This document shows positions 1-12,227 of a stretch of 64,000 bases of DNA, piece by piece. This stretch comes from Ganoderma boninense (lineage: Eukaryota > Basidiomycota > Agaricomycetes > Polyporales > Polyporaceae). Numbering within the stretch: position 1 is the stretch's first letter; each line of letters begins with the position of its first letter. A program made the translations under genes and the position numbers. The notes beneath the pieces were generated by a model. It was given only the letters and a program-made list of their open reading frames with translations, was not told the DNA's origin and did not search any database. The stretch covers positions 1,426,001 to 1,490,000 of the forward strand of contig CM035311.1 in NCBI GenBank assembly GCA_002900995.3, read 5' to 3'.

Positions 1-1111
1 TGGCAACCTGAACGGACGCACCCTCGTCATCTACATGAAGAAGAAAGGGGTACGTATCTTTCTGCCCCTCGTCATTACGGGATATTGATTACTTCGGAGT
101 AGTTGGACAGCGTGTTCCGCGTCTTGGAGCCAGTCGTTGGCAAGATCAACGAGCGATCAAAAGCTCCCCAGACGTTCGGCTCTCGTCTCGGTCTGCGCTC
201 CCAGCGCTCAGAGTGGTTCCGAGTCTATAGGGTATTCTATTGTCCCATGTTGTTTTGTGGGCGAAAGCTAACCTTGTCCAACAGGACTTCTTCCTTCCTT
301 CCGAAGCGTTCGATCTCATCTTCCTCAAGGCGAAGATCGTCATCCTGTGCACGAAAGGATTTGAGATTATGGACCTTACCGAGTACGTACAATTGCTTCA
401 CTTCCTGGCCCAGTGTTTGACATGTCCTGCAGTTTCAAGAGTGTCACTATCCCTCAACGAGACGACCCTCGACTGGAGAAGTTGGCCAAACGATGCGAAA
501 GCTGTCGCCCCATGGGCATGTTCCGTTCCAGCAACGACGAGTTCCTGCTTTGTTACGATGGTAAGATGACCTCCACATGCGTCTACGTGTATGCTGTTCC
601 TCACATGTGCGTAGAATTTGGTCTCTACGTGGACCGTCACGGAGACCCCAGTCGGTCTTTGGGCACCATCGAGTGGGAGGGAACCGCCGAGCATGTTGCG
701 TGGCACCCGCCATACGTCCTGTTGTTCGACAGCCGCTTCATCGAAATACGTCATGTCGAGACGGGTCGCCTTGCTCAGATCATCCCCGGCAATGACGTCA
801 GGTGCATTTGGGATGGCCGCGGCGTCACCGGTGTTCCTCCCGTGTCTCCAGTGCCGGAGGGATATGGCCAAGAGGCGATCTCGCAAGAACCGCGTGTGCA
901 CGGTGTCATGAACGCCACCGACGCCCCCGTTGCTCCGGCTTCTCGCGCGGGCCGTCCTGTCGCCCAACACGTCTTTGAGCTCATACCCACAATACCCCTC
1001 TACCTACCCGGATCTCTTGCTTCGCCAGCACAGTCAACGACATACTTTTCGCAGAACAACTCGCCGCCGCACTCTCCACGCCTCAACCCCTCGCTTCCGT
1101 GGCGTTCATAA
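1..1111 (+). CDS. Rho guanine-nucleotide exchange factor, C-terminal CNH region (partial)
   Basis: This is the 3' end of a gene that begins outside the window. Exons are 1-49, 103-231, 285-382, 433-560 and 615-1111; the in-window frame ends at a TAA at 1109. The translation has the citron-homology (CNH) signature of fungal Rom1/Rom2-type Rho-GEFs: TLVIYMKKKG, WFRVYRDFFLPSEAFDLIFL, KGFEIMDLTDFKSVTIP, FGLYVDRHG and EGTAEHVAWHPPYVLLFDS. In the known family, DH and PH domains lie upstream and load GTP on Rho1 for cell-wall integrity signalling, while CNH is a beta-propeller binding module. The tail after about position 830 is Pro/Ser-rich and of low complexity. Intron 561-614 is 54 nt, keeps the frame and has no stop, so retention would add 18 residues. 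Family assignment is firm; the exact orthologue (Rom1 or Rom2) cannot be judged from this fragment. Confidence 0.85.
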
Positions 1112-1639
1112 TGACGACGACTTTAAACATCACTTATCCGTATCGCACCCGCACATTCCCTTTACTTATTTACACGCGGGCGCACGGGCTATCCCTTCCG
1201 TCATTCGAGAGTACGCGGATTCGTATGAGACAGGTATTGGGCAAGTATCTTATGTGGACCTAGACTTCTCTATGTGTAATAACATGCCACATTCCTTTTG
1301 CAATGTATCTCTCGTTACTGCTAGTCGTTCAGCCCCTTCCGTTCTTGGTTGTACCGATGCAGAATTCAAACCCGTTTTTGTTTCGTTTATGGTCGTGCCA
1401 CCGAGCGCCACCAGATCCCGCAAAGAGCGTCTCTGACTATGAGGTGGTATTCCTTCGCCTCCTGCTACTCGCGTTCTCGCCTCCATCATCTTCTTCGACG
1501 ATGCCGTGCTACGACGCTTCAGATGATGTGTGGTTTCCCCCCTCCCTACCCGAACTCCCGACGTTCTCCGAACCGCCGCCACTTACCATCAGCGGAGAAC
1601 ACTGTGAAGGCGGCTCCGGGCGATTTTGACACGGGAAAC

Positions 1640-2646
1640 GGGTGAAAACTCCGGTTCACCCGAGAACCGGGTGGTGACCGAGTTACTTTCCATACGGGTG
1701 AGTTTCACCCGGTATCTGCCCGGTGCCATCACTGCCATTACCACCCGGTAAACGGGTTATTGTAACTCGGCGGAGACTTAGATGAAACTTGAGGCATCCG
1801 CCGTTTTAGCGCCAATATACCGGCCGGAGCTGCTCCTTACTCATCCACTCCCACGGGTTTACTGATAACGTCGCAGCGACGGCGACCGTCCCCTTTCGAC
1901 CTTTCCCTCTCTCTCTCAGCTCTCTCTGAGTCTCCTTCCAAGTCATCGTCCTGGAATACCCGGTAGGTAGGCCCATTTGTGTGAGCTTCGACATCCAGGT
2001 AAGCTATATGTGTATGTGAGTGGATACAAGGTCAGTGTCATGGTTGTACTGGCCTCGGAGACTCGGTAAGTGCGACGATTAGGCAGATGCTCACGATTTA
2101 TCAGGTATTCAATGCAAGTAGTGTGGACTCAGAGGCCGGGATGAGTGCAGGCAGGGCCCGGGGCAGTATGGAGGCGATGTGTGGGGATATGAGGTAAGTG
2201 TCCCGCCATTTGTTAGCTCGCCGTGGGTCTCGACTGGCGCCACCGGTGGGGCGATGGGCCTTCCAATGCAGCTTTGGAGGCGTAGTTGTATTGCGATGTA
2301 GTAGGATTACAATATATTTTCTATGGGAACGCGTACTGGATGCCGAGTGCCAGGGATGCTAGTAAGCTGACATCAAGCAGAAACCACCTGACCAACGGTT
2401 GAAACTCACAAGAAAAACTGGTTATAGTCACCCGGTGCAGCTCCCTGCACAACCGGGTGATTTTCAACCGCTCACAACCCGGTTTAGACCGGTTGAAAGG
2501 TGCCAAATATCGAGTTCTTTTCAACCGGTTTTAGGCACCCGGTCTCCGGATGACTTTCGTCCCTACTGGGTTACATTAACTCGAAAACCGGATTAGTTTA
2601 ACCAGAGCTTCGGGTGAACGACCGGGTGACTTTCACTCGGTGAGGC
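1640..2646. mobile_element. Possible non-autonomous DNA element with degenerate inverted ends
   Basis: This gene-free stretch is bounded by two clusters of a degenerate ACCCGGT/ACCGGGT motif in both orientations, at about 1640-1770 and 2390-2646. The left end at 1641-1664 (starting GGTGAAAACTCCGGTTCACC) resembles the reverse complement of the right end at 2611-2640, which reads GTGAAAGTCACCCGGTCGTT and then CACCCG. The interior at 1770-2380 has no open frame I can support. Imperfect inverted ends plus repeated subterminal motifs suggest a MITE-like element. No transposase is present, I saw no clear target-site duplication, and the borders are approximate. It could also be merely motif-rich intergenic DNA. 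Confidence 0.3.
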
Positions 2647-2683
2647 CTTCACCTTCGAAGACCTCGCGAGAAGGGCGCCACCC

Positions 2684-2947
2684 ATGCCCAGCGTGGATTT
2701 TGACCCGCTCGCAGAACTCAGCTCATCGGAGGAAGAAGTCGACGAGGCTGAAGCGCAATCGCCCTGCAAGAAGAAATGCCTGACCGAGACAAAAGGGGTG
2801 GCGCATAAGCTTCAGGGTAACTCGTCGCCAAAGTCGCGTCCGGGGCGCACGCCCAAGCGAGAACAAAACAAGCGCGCTGCTGCCTCGCGGGCCAAAAAGG
2901 CTGCGGTCATCGCAAGGAAGAGCACGAAGAAGACAGGGTCGAAATGA
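2684..2947 (+). CDS. Small basic hypothetical protein (87 aa)
   Basis: This is a single uninterrupted frame with ATG at 2684. The first third is acidic and Ser-rich (SSSEEEVDEAEA); the rest is very basic, with KREQNKRAAASRAKKAA and a final KSTKKTGSK, which suggests a nuclear, nucleic-acid-associated protein. No known domain is recognised. It lies directly downstream of the motif-rich element at 1640-2646 and 0.8 kb upstream of P450-1 on the same strand. The biased but orderly composition argues for real coding, yet it could be a truncated gene or a chance frame. I see no intron. Confidence 0.4.
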   Translation: MPSVDFDPLAELSSSEEEVDEAEAQSPCKKKCLTETKGVAHKLQGNSSPKSRPGRTPKREQNKRAAASRAKKAAVIARKSTKKTGSK

Positions 2948-3725
2948 CCTCTTCAATCTCGGTTTGGTGTCCATATTCTCCGGGACGACGGGACGGAGGC
3001 AGTATCTCAGCCGGTCGATCGGCCTCTCACAGCCTCTCACCTACTCACTACATACTTACTGACTAGCGTACATGTAACGCCAATTTTGGACCATGTTACC
3101 AATCCCTTCCGACTAAGCACCGTGTTTACTGGTGCAGTGTTTTCTGGCACGTTCTTTCAGTCAACGCTGTTATCGCTTCAAACCTGTGCACAGCCACATG
3201 AGACCATCCCTCGGCGCCACGATCAGTGCTTCAACTTAATCGACCTTCCGTCTCGCTCCGAAGACGTTTCATTCGTTTCGAAGAAGAGTCTGGATATTCG
3301 ATTTGTTCACCTTTTGCCTCTTCCTATGTGAAGCACATCGGAGAGGCCCCTTCTGCTCGAGCAACTGTGTTTCAAAACTATCAAGGGCCCCTGACAAGAC
3401 CGTCCGATGCTTTCAACGATGCCTTGACAAGACCAGTGACGTCGTTGTGACTAGATTACTTTCTAGAATGACGCGTCATTGTCTTGCAAGCGACAGCAAC
3501 GATGCCGCCTGCATACCACGGCCAGTGCTCCAGGGGCTTCCACTGTCAGTGAGACTAAGTAAACGGTGCGCCCTGTACTATGAGTCGTCCAATCCGATTA
3601 ACCGGGATTGACAGCTCCTTCCCTGGTTCCCTTATACAATGAAGGTTTGATAGCATTTCTCTCCCTGACGACAAAAGGATGTCTTTCGACAAGAAAGCTC
3701 GCAACGTTGCCCCGTCTTTGTCGAT

Positions 3726-5829
3726 ATGGCCTCGCTCTCTGTGGCATCAGCCTACAGCTGTGCTGTCGCAGCAATCGCTCTCATCCTCCTCCTAGCCCGC
3801 ATACGCCTCCGGAAGAGCCACTTGGACCTGCCGCCTGGGCCGAAAGCCTTTCCCCTGATTGGGAATGTCCTCGCCATGCCTCGCACCGATCTTGGACGTC
3901 AGTTTGCTCGCATGGGAGACAGATATGGTACGTTTATTGGCAGTGCCATTCGAATTCGGATTTTCAGTCTGGCCACGCATGCTGCTAAAGGTGCTCCAAT
4001 TCCTTGCAGGAGATATCATCTACATGAACATTCTCGGACAGCCGATGATCGTGATCAATTCCTACAAGATGGCCTGTGAGCTTCTTGACAAGCGGTCCGC
4101 TACGTTCTCCAGTCGTCCCAAACTAGTAATGGCTCAACTGTGAGTACTTTCACTGAACGTAGTTATATGTCTTACTCTTCATATACAATCACAGGGTTGG
4201 GATCGAATGGATGCTGGTCCTCATGCAATACGGCAAGGAATGGCGTCGGCATCGGCGGGCGTTCCACCAGGCGTTCCATTTCGAGGCAGTTGCTCAATAC
4301 CAGCCCCTCCAGCTGCATATGACCAGACGTCTTCTGTCACGCCTTCTGACGTCGCCTAAGAATGTTGTACAGCAGCTGAACTTGTGCGTGACCTAGTATG
4401 CATTTTCTCCTTCCAGCACTTGCTAAACCTCGATCACGCCGCAAGCTCCTTCGCGTCGACCCTCATGCAACTTGTTTTTGGCATCGAAATTTCTGAAGTG
4501 AACGATAAGTATTTCGCTATGGCGGAACGGGTGAGAGACATCGGAGAGGACGTTGCGTTTCCCGGGAGATATCCGGTCGAATTGTTCCCGTGGCTGCGCT
4601 ATCTGCCCTCTTGGTTCCCTGGCACCAACTTCAAGCGCATCGCTGGAGACGCAAGATCTGAAGTGGAATCCATCCGTACAAGCCTGCACGCACTCTCCAC
4701 TGAGGCTTCTGTGAGTCTTGCACTGTCCCTGCACGTTCCGGAGTCGTTGGATCTGACTCCTTTGCAGGACTTGGACTCCGCCAGGGATTCACTCGTAAAT
4801 CGGCTTCTTGTCTCTGCTAGTCGCGAATTTCCGCTCCTGGATGACTTGAAAGAATTTATAAAAGGGGTATCTACGACAGCATACGCTAGTACGCCCTCGT
4901 TTCCCAATCCTCGTCTTGACTCAGATTAACAAATTATTATTGTACCCTCAGCTGGCGTCGATACGGTGCTTACTTGTTGATTCTTATCAGGGACGAGCAG
5001 CTAACCTCGTCATTCATAGACGAATACGATCTCACAAGTATTCATGCTCATGATGGCAATGCATCCCGAGATACAGAGGAAAGCACAGGTCGAGCTGGAT
5101 GCGGTCCTCGGTGCAAGCCGATTGCCCCAGTTTTCGGACCGCGACGCCCTCCCATACGTGAATGCATTGATAATGGAGCTGTTCCGGTTCCATGTCGTCG
5201 CCCCGCTCGGTATCCCACATTGCACGATAGCCGATGAAGAGTATAGGGGCTACTTCATCCCAGCCGGAACTATTGTGAGTCCAAATATCTGGTGAGCCCG
5301 AGTGTCCATCTTCGTCGACACAGTTGGAAGCTCAATGCACGACACACCTCTATAGGGCGATGTCGATGGACGCAAACGAGTACTCGGACCCAGAAGCATT
5401 CAACCCCGAGCGTTTCCTCGACCCGGAGCGCCCGGTACGGGATCCGAGACAATACGCTTTTGGGTTTGGACGTCGGTAAGTTATTGTTCAACGTTCCTGA
5501 TGCCTTTTGAATTCCATCCTTGTTTGGCCTCGTTCCTAGGATCTGCCCGGGGCGCCACCTGGCCGAAGCGACGGTGTTCATCGTCTGCGCATCCATGCTA
5601 TACACCTTTGACATCAAACCTCCTGTCGACTCTAAAGGTGAGCCGATGGAACTTGAGTACAGGGTCACGAACGATACACTACTCCAGTAAGTGTTTTAAC
5701 ACACAGTGGCTATAATCCTAGTAGACCTCAGGACGTTTATTCAGACATCCCCTGTCCTACGAATATGTTATACGTCCCCGATCTACAGATGCCGAGCGTC
5801 TTGTCCGGGAGATCGAAGGCTATGCTTGA
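3726..5829 (+). CDS. Cytochrome P450 monooxygenase (P450-1)
   Basis: There are ten exons: 3726-3927, 4010-4139, 4195-4383, 4446-4710, 4768-4888, 4952-4965, 5020-5291, 5356-5475, 5540-5686 and 5745-5829, giving 514 aa. An N-terminal hydrophobic helix (about residues 8-27) anchors the protein in the ER and is followed by the proline hinge LPPGPKAFPLIGN. The C-helix has the WRRHRRAFHQ motif and the I-helix reads TGVDTTNTISQ. The ExxR helix appears as MELFRFH, the PERF region as FNPERFLDP, and the heme loop as FGFGRRICPG with the cysteine ligand. All P450 landmarks are present, so a functional heme-thiolate oxygenase is likely; the substrate is unknown. Exon 6 is only 14 nt and encodes the I-helix GVDT. 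The start is the first ATG before the anchor. P450-2 at 21785-23961 is a close paralogue with the same exon plan. Confidence 0.93.
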
Positions 5830-6108
5830 GCGACGACGGTGTATGTATTGAATTGACTACGAATAGACCCTTTAGACGTCCATGTTATAGAGGGAGAGCG
5901 ATGTCAACATAAAAGCAAAGGCGTGGGCACAAGTGGCAACAGGTGGATCATGTCGTCGTTCAGGACCACAACGCTTTGCCCCCGCGCGCGCTTCGCAATT
6001 GTGCTCCCCTCCAAAGCGTGCGGATGTGCCACCCGGTGTTCGCCAAAGCGTCCGTCGCCCAGTATGGAGAGGCCCAACTCTCTATTCGTCTAGCTGCATC
6101 GCCGTCGT

Positions 6109-6116
6109 TATAAAAG
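6109..6116 (+). promoter_or_regulatory. TATA box of the HMG-box gene
   Basis: TATAAAAG lies 83 bp upstream of the ATG at 6199, a usual distance for a fungal core promoter. Pyrimidine-rich sequence follows before the start codon. Confidence 0.5.
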
Positions 6117-6198
6117 CCTCGCCACCGCCCCCTCGATGCGTCGTGGACCACCCCATTCTCCTCGCTCCCCACTGCCACTCACCTCTCAACCACGAATC

Positions 6199-7525
6199 AT
6201 GTCCCGCACACACCAGTCTACCCCTTCCGATCACTCAAGCTCGGACTGGGAGTCAGCCTCAGAGGCAAGCGACCTCTCCCCTTCGCCCTCCCCCACTCAG
6301 CAGCCATCTGAGCGCATCCCGCGGCCGCCCAACTGCTTCATCCTCTACCGCGCGCACGCCTGGAAGGCGCGCAAGGAGCAGTTCGAGCGGGACAACGTCG
6401 ACGACACGATGACCATGGGTGCCTACGGGCGGCACATCGGCCCGATATGGAGGAACGAGCCCCCGGAGGTGAAGGAGTACTGGGAGAAGCTGGCCGCGGA
6501 CGCGAAGCGCGAGCACGAGGCCAAGTACCCCGACTACCAGTACCGCCCAAACCGCGGGGGCACCAATAGGAAGACCCAGGGCGCGAGGGAGGAGAGGACG
6601 ACTCCGGCGAAGCGGGCGCCGTGCAGGCCCGAGAGCAAGACCGTCGAGGGGAAGGAGGCGACGCTGAGCCAGGCGGAGAGGTCGATGAAGACGCGCTCGA
6701 TGACCCGGCAGAGGCAAGTGGTTGGCGTTCGGACGGGGGCGCAGGCGAGAAAGGCGAGCGCAGCCGGCAGGCGCAGGACGACGACGGCGACGGCGACGGC
6801 GGAACCTCGTCGCGACCGCCGACCGACCAGGAGGACGACGCGCGGAGCCGTCATTGACCTCACGGCGAACTTTGACGACGAAGACGTCGAAGGTCCGCTT
6901 CAGAACCAGAGTGCTCCAGTCAGGAGGTCGCCGATCACCCAGCAAGCAATTCAACCACTCCCCACTGTCGGACGGGAGGCCTCCCCGCCGATTGCTGACT
7001 TGCTTCCGATGGTGGCAGATATCCTTTCGCCGAGTTTCGCCTTGCCTGTTGGAGGGATGATCGCTCCGGTGGAGCAAGTTCTCCCCACTCACTCGCAGTT
7101 CCCGGACGTCTTTGACGAGAGCTTTGTGCCCTCGGAGCCGCAGGCGGAGTGGATGCACCCGGAGCACGACCGCCCGTCCCTTTGGGACTCGCCGGGTTTG
7201 CCCTTGTTCCCCTCGGAGATCTTCGAAGGCGAGTCGGGCAGCGCTAGCCACAACGCGGTAGGAGGCGTTCCGGATAACTGGAGCCAGTGGGAACAGAGAC
7301 AGGTAAGGATCATTCGTTGAACTTGCAGGCTGTATGCGTTACTGACCGGACGATTTTTGCGTACAGCCAACCTTCTCAGCGGGTTTCGGAGCTGGGCCGT
7401 CGCAGCCGATGGTTCAAGTCGATCCCCTCTTTGTGGGTTGGCCTACCTCAGGCTGTGGGGGTCAGTACCTCGGTCAGCATCTTGGATCCTTCCCGGAGCC
7501 TCAAGCTTGGACTGCATATGCGTGA
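6199..7525 (+). CDS. HMG-box transcription factor (MATA_HMG type)
   Basis: There are two exons, 6199-7302 and 7367-7525, giving 420 aa. Residues about 40-117 form a sequence-specific HMG box: IPRPPNCFILYRAHAWKARK, then MGAYGRHIGPIWRNEPPEVK and YWEKLAADAKREHEAKYP. Opening with RPPNCFILYR is typical of fungal mating-type and pheromone-response HMG factors. Such proteins bind the DNA minor groove in the nucleus. The flanks are low-complexity: a Ser-rich N-terminus, a Lys/Arg-rich linker (about 120-220) that probably includes nuclear-localisation signals, and a Pro-rich C-terminus. An in-frame ATG at 6136 would add 21 residues; 6199 was chosen because it has a clean leader and a TATA box at 6109. 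Nothing nearby marks a mating-type locus (no homeodomain or pheromone-receptor genes), so a general regulator is more likely. Confidence 0.88.
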
Positions 7526-7958
7526 ATGGTCGGTTGTTCATAGCCCCTCCAGCTGTGAGCTGTTTCAGCTCGAAATGAATGTCGAAGGAATGACGGTCGT
7601 TGTACTCGTAGTGTATCAGTGGTAGCCTCACGTTCCCGCCACAAGGGTCTGTACTATGGACTGTAGGTGTACATACGTATATGCAGTCTCGCACTAGTTC
7701 ACGTATGCAATCTATGTGGCCACTCACCTCAATTGTTCCTCCATGGTGAAAATGATGTGTGTGTGTATCGCGCGGTGGTGCAAGAATATGCATTGTGCTG
7801 GATCCAGTGATACACTAGCCCGGTACAAGATGCAAACGTCTTGCTTACTACCTGTACATTACCTGCCTCTCGTCTGATGAGAGCGTTGTGGTACAACACT
7901 TACTTCGTACAACAGCCCAACCCCACGACACGGGAGCGGGGTGCCAGGCGCAGTCTCT

Positions 7959-10331
7959 TCAGAAGATGACCGCGGCGATCTTCTCGCCGATCGTGCGCGG
8001 AGGCACTTCTGGTATCTCGGTCTCCTCGACAGTGGGGATACCTGTGACGAAGTCCATCTCCTCCGGCCGCCAAAACCTCGTCCGCCTGATGAACTTGTAT
8101 CCAACGTACAGGATGATGAAGAGTGGGATGTTGATGTCTATTACCGACGGGGGTTAATAAAAGTCAGCATCGGAGGTGCGAGAAGGATGGACGAATGCGG
8201 ACAACACTCACAGGAGGTGATGAACGTGGAGGCGTTGAAGTTCCAGAAGACAGTGAAGCCATTGATGAAGGTGAAGATGAAGAGCCAGAACGTGCCCCAG
8301 TAAGCGAGGTACGGCTGCAGCGGGTTGTAGTAGAGCAACTTCTTCCGGTCGATGCCCTGCGCCTTGAAGCCCCGATCTGCATACGCACGTCAGCTCCGCT
8401 TATCTGGCTACCGCTAGTAGAGGATAAATGCTCGTACAGAAGAAGATATACGTGACGTTCATCGCCCACCAGCTAATGAACCCGCCCACAGCCGACAAGC
8501 TGACGAACCAGTTGAACACTGTCGCACCGCCCGCGCTTGCGTTCATGAACGCGAGGAGCCCGAACGCGCTCGACGCGAGGACTGCGACGATCGGCAGGCC
8601 CGACTTCGTGCAGTACGCGAACACCTTCGGGGCCTGGCCGCGGAGGGCGAGACCGTAGAGCACGCGCGACGCGCAGAAGAGGAACGAGTTGCCGGCGGAG
8701 AAGGCGGAGGTGAAGACGCCTGCGTTGATGATGTGTGGGAGGACCCGGATGCCCGCGCGGGTCATCGCGATCACGTACGGCGACTCGGCGGCGGTGCCGG
8801 AGCTTTTGAGCAGGTCGTCGTCGTTGTAGGGGACGATCATGCCTGTGATCAGGAGGCCAAGGAGCTTGGGGAGGCGGCAGGTTAGTTGAACAGAGCTGTG
8901 GAAGAGGAAAATGGAAGGGCCACTGACGTAGAAGAGCAGAATACGCCAGAACACTCTGCGGACAGCCTTCGAGACGTTGCGGCGAGGGCTTTCAGTCTCC
9001 GAAGCAGCACTACGAAAGGGTGGGCACACGTTAGTGCAACACGCAGCTAGAGCGTTGAGAAAGTACGCACACTGCCACGAGCTCAATGCCCTGGAAGGAG
9101 AACGCAGCCTGGACGATACATGACAGAATGCCAAGGAACTTGTCGAGGCCCGGCTTGTCCGGGGTGAGCCCTGCACCTGCGAGCGGCCCAGGTGTTTTCC
9201 AATACTGCAGGTGAGGTACAGAGTTAGCACGCCATCCGCGATAAACATCTCGCAAGGGGCTAGCCGAGATACACGATGCGGGGAAGGGCACACAAGAACA
9301 CACGAGGACGGACTTACATGGAAGCCAAGCCTTTGATGATTTGGGCCACCACCGAGGTCGATCACCAAACCGGTAATTATAAGAGTGGTGATCAGGGACA
9401 CTGTAAACCATCACGGACCCAAACGCGGTGGGCGCTCAGCGATAACGCGGAATATACATCTTCGAAAAGACTCACATTTGATCAGGGAGAAGAAGAATTC
9501 CGACTCCCCGAACCATCTAACACCAAAAATATTGATTACACACACAAAGAAGCATATCACAGCGGTGTATCCTGGTTGGTGGCTCGTCTTTCGCGCGCGT
9601 CAGGGAGAGAAGAGGCGTGAGTACGAGCTTCGGAGACGCGATTGTATGGGAAGCCTTGACGAAACACTCACGTTGGTGTCCCAGAAGGTCAGCAAGAGCC
9701 CCGCCGCGCTGATCTCTACCGGAACGGAGATCGCGTTCGTGTAAAAGTAATTCCAGCTGTCACGAGAACGCGCTCAGCGGTCGTCACTTTGGGCAGTGGG
9801 GGCGTTGAATGGGACACGTGCCACTTACCCCAGTGCGAATCCGAACGCGGGGTCGACCCAGCGCGCCGCGAAGTGCGGGAAGGTTCCGGAGACGGGCGCG
9901 TGCGCGGTCATCTCGCCCACGGCGCAGAGCGAGGCGTACGCGGTCGTGCCGACGAAGGCGTAGGCGATGAGCGCGCCGAGCGGTCCCGCTGCGCCGAGCG
10001 AAAGACCGGAACCCAGGAAGAGCCCTGTGCCGAGCGTACCAGCGATCTAGCTGAGTTGAGTATACAACTTTGCGGGTCAAGGGCAAGATGTGGGAAGAGT
10101 TGCGCCCGAGCGCGGCGAACATGGGGGCAGACGTGGAAGCTTGGAAGGGGTACTTACAGCAATCATCTGGACATGGCGTTGCTTGAGCTTGCGCTGGACG
10201 CGGTCGAGGTCCGCGGGGTCGAAGTTGTAGCGGTCGTCTTCGTGGTGGGGCCGGACATAGTCATGTATGGTGCCCTTCTCGTCGGAACTCGTTCCGTCGG
10301 GGTGGTATCCATGCTTGTGCGAGTCGGTCAT
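7959..10331 (-). CDS. Amino-acid permease (APC superfamily, fungal AAT/YAT family)
   Basis: Ten exons on the minus strand: 10331-10158, 10046-9829, 9756-9672, 9587-9476, 9400-9318, 9204-9071, 9009-8928, 8864-8438, 8376-8212 and 8137-7959, giving 552 aa. After a hydrophilic N-tail the protein is a chain of membrane helices with family landmarks: IAGTLGTGLFLGSG in TM1, GEMTAHAPVSGTF, WFGESEFFFSLIK, QGIELVAV, VLPHIINAGVFTSAFSAG and GFISWWAMNVTYI. The C-terminus includes RFWRPEEMDFVTG and is Glu-rich. The expected role is proton-coupled uptake of amino acids at the plasma membrane; specificity cannot be read. The start ATG (MTDSHKHG) is followed by the usual DRVQRKLKQRHVQMIA segment. An AT-rich TATATAGTATATAG stretch at about 10500-10514 may be its core promoter. 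Confidence 0.93.
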
Positions 10332-12227
10332 GGTAAAACGAGACGTCGAGCGACAGCTGGTCACAACAGAGGGAGGCCCAAGAGATGTGGGGCACCGACA
10401 CCGAAACAGACGGAGAGGGAGGGGGAGCACCGGAGCCTCAGGTGCGGCGTGGAGGGGAGCTCGGTGGACTCACGAGGGAAAACTCTGCTCCGAGGAGAGT
10501 ATATAGTATATAGTCCCGCGAAGAGACGCGTTTCGAATTTCCAGGCAACAGGAATCAAAACTGGCCGAGGCGAGACGCCCCATGACGCTCGAACCCGGGT
10601 CACGCACGGCTAATAGTAAACCGAGCAGCTTGTGGGTTCTCCCTGATAACGGCTGATTAAATGATGATGAACTTATGGCAAGGAAAAAATCTTGCTTCCA
10701 GTGTGAGAATGGGACATCCGTTCCTTCAAAATTTCAAGCCGCCCCCGTAAGCTGTCATGACCGATGAGGGTGCATCCTATTAGGCTGTCCTAGAATATTC
10801 GGCGCCGGAACTGGAGCGAGTGTGCGAGCGGCGTTGAGCAAAGGAGACCAACGACTTATCACGGGGTGCCCTGGGGTGCCGGGGAGCAAGGAAGAATGCG
10901 CACTGCGCAGTGGAGCAACAGCGTGGTGGCCATGGATCCGGACGAGCGTCAGAGTCGTGGCCATGAGCCGCTGCCCCCAGGACTCCTGGAGTCCCTCGGC
11001 CGATCATCTCGCTTGCTAGTACTTATTATAACAACAATCTCCAGCAGATCTCCCATCTACCTCGCCGCTTACTCCCCGCCACGCAGACGGACAATATTCG
11101 CAGTCGCGTGCCCGGAAACGCAAGGCACTCGGAGTCGCTATGGGGGGTTTTGTTGAGGATTGGTCATGAGAGAAAGTAAGAAGTTCGCGGCTGTGCATAG
11201 TTTTAGAGATCACGTTTCTCCCCGCCCGCCTCGCCACCGCCGAGCAGCTGTCTGACAGTAGACTGTGTGCAAAAGAAAATAACGCCAGCCCCAGAAGAAG
11301 AGGTGAAGCTCCAACTCATCAAAGACACGCCTGAAAAGCCATGCACAGGGATCGAGACTTGGGCTATCTCTTGGATGGGGAAGACAACTTCGACTAATAT
11401 CGATGGGTGAGGAAATGATGGGGACCTCAACCCTGTCAATGAGACAAGTATGGGACACCAGCTGGTGGCCTGGTGCGTCTTGCCCGCACTAAAAGCTCGA
11501 GGCATCAGGCCCGTACCCACGTCGGACTTCTCTGCCCCGAGCACAGTCTGTGGATTCACTGGCGTCAAGAAGGTTGATCGTGAGTCTCGCTCCATGATGA
11601 CGATGATGATACGAGACTCGGGATTACGAACGAGCGGTGAGAGTCGCAGCCAGAGATGACTATGAGCTCACCATTCTTCCATGCGATTCATGACCGCCGA
11701 CGGATGACGCCTGAAGACATGACACATTCAGCACACAAATAAAATTAAGTACAAGAAGGACACACAGGCTCTCAGCTCTGCGGGTGATCGTGCTAGTCGA
11801 CCGTCTGTCCTTGCTGATCTGCGGCCAGGTTACAACCGTACGGTATAGTCCTGAAGCACTCCGCAACTTTGAAGTAGACGGTTGGCTGCGCTGAAGCTTC
11901 AACAACCAGGCAACCGATTCGATGCCCTCGATGTTGCGTGATTACAAGGCGGAGAGATCTGAATGCCGGACATTGAACATATTGAACGCAGAGCCAGGAC
12001 GACAGGACAAGTGGGCGCTCGAGTCAAGGAGGACCGAAGGGTTCCGCCGTGTGTAAGCGCCCAGTTAATGTGTAAGCGCCCATCGCGGCTGAGAACGCGC
12101 ACTGCGCATCCTCGTCCTCGTCAACGTTGCCGCATCCCACAAGTACGACCCGACCTTACTCGCTCTTTCGCTCAGATCTCTCTGCAGACACACGCGGAAG
12201 GGGACCTCCTCAAGGGGCGCGCCAACG
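10332..12227. other. Intergenic spacer, permease / GPATCH1
   Basis: I see no gene in this 1.9 kb. A TATA-like run (about 10500-10514) lies 170 bp upstream of the permease start. GTGTAAGCGCCCA occurs twice about 17 bp apart around 12051-12083, shortly before the GPATCH1 start. A 130-codon minus-strand frame at 11203-11595 has no domain, no splice partners and no coding-like composition, so I do not call it. Confidence 0.5.

Noticed and set aside
6259..7251. 330-codon minus-strand frame opposite the HMG-box gene
   Set aside because: It is a GC-rich antisense shadow of an exon with a clear HMG box; the translation is Arg/Leu-rich with no domain.
6199..7525. HMG-box gene as a marker of a mating-type locus
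   Set aside because: No homeodomain pair, pheromone or pheromone-receptor gene lies in the window; HMG factors of this type occur widely outside mating loci.
10570..10600. Possible tRNA T-arm (GGTTCGAG on the minus strand)
   Set aside because: The flanking bases do not form a five-pair T-stem, and no acceptor or anticodon arm can be folded around it.
11203..11595. 130-codon minus-strand frame between permease and GPATCH1
   Set aside because: Irregular composition, no recognisable motif and no splice partners.
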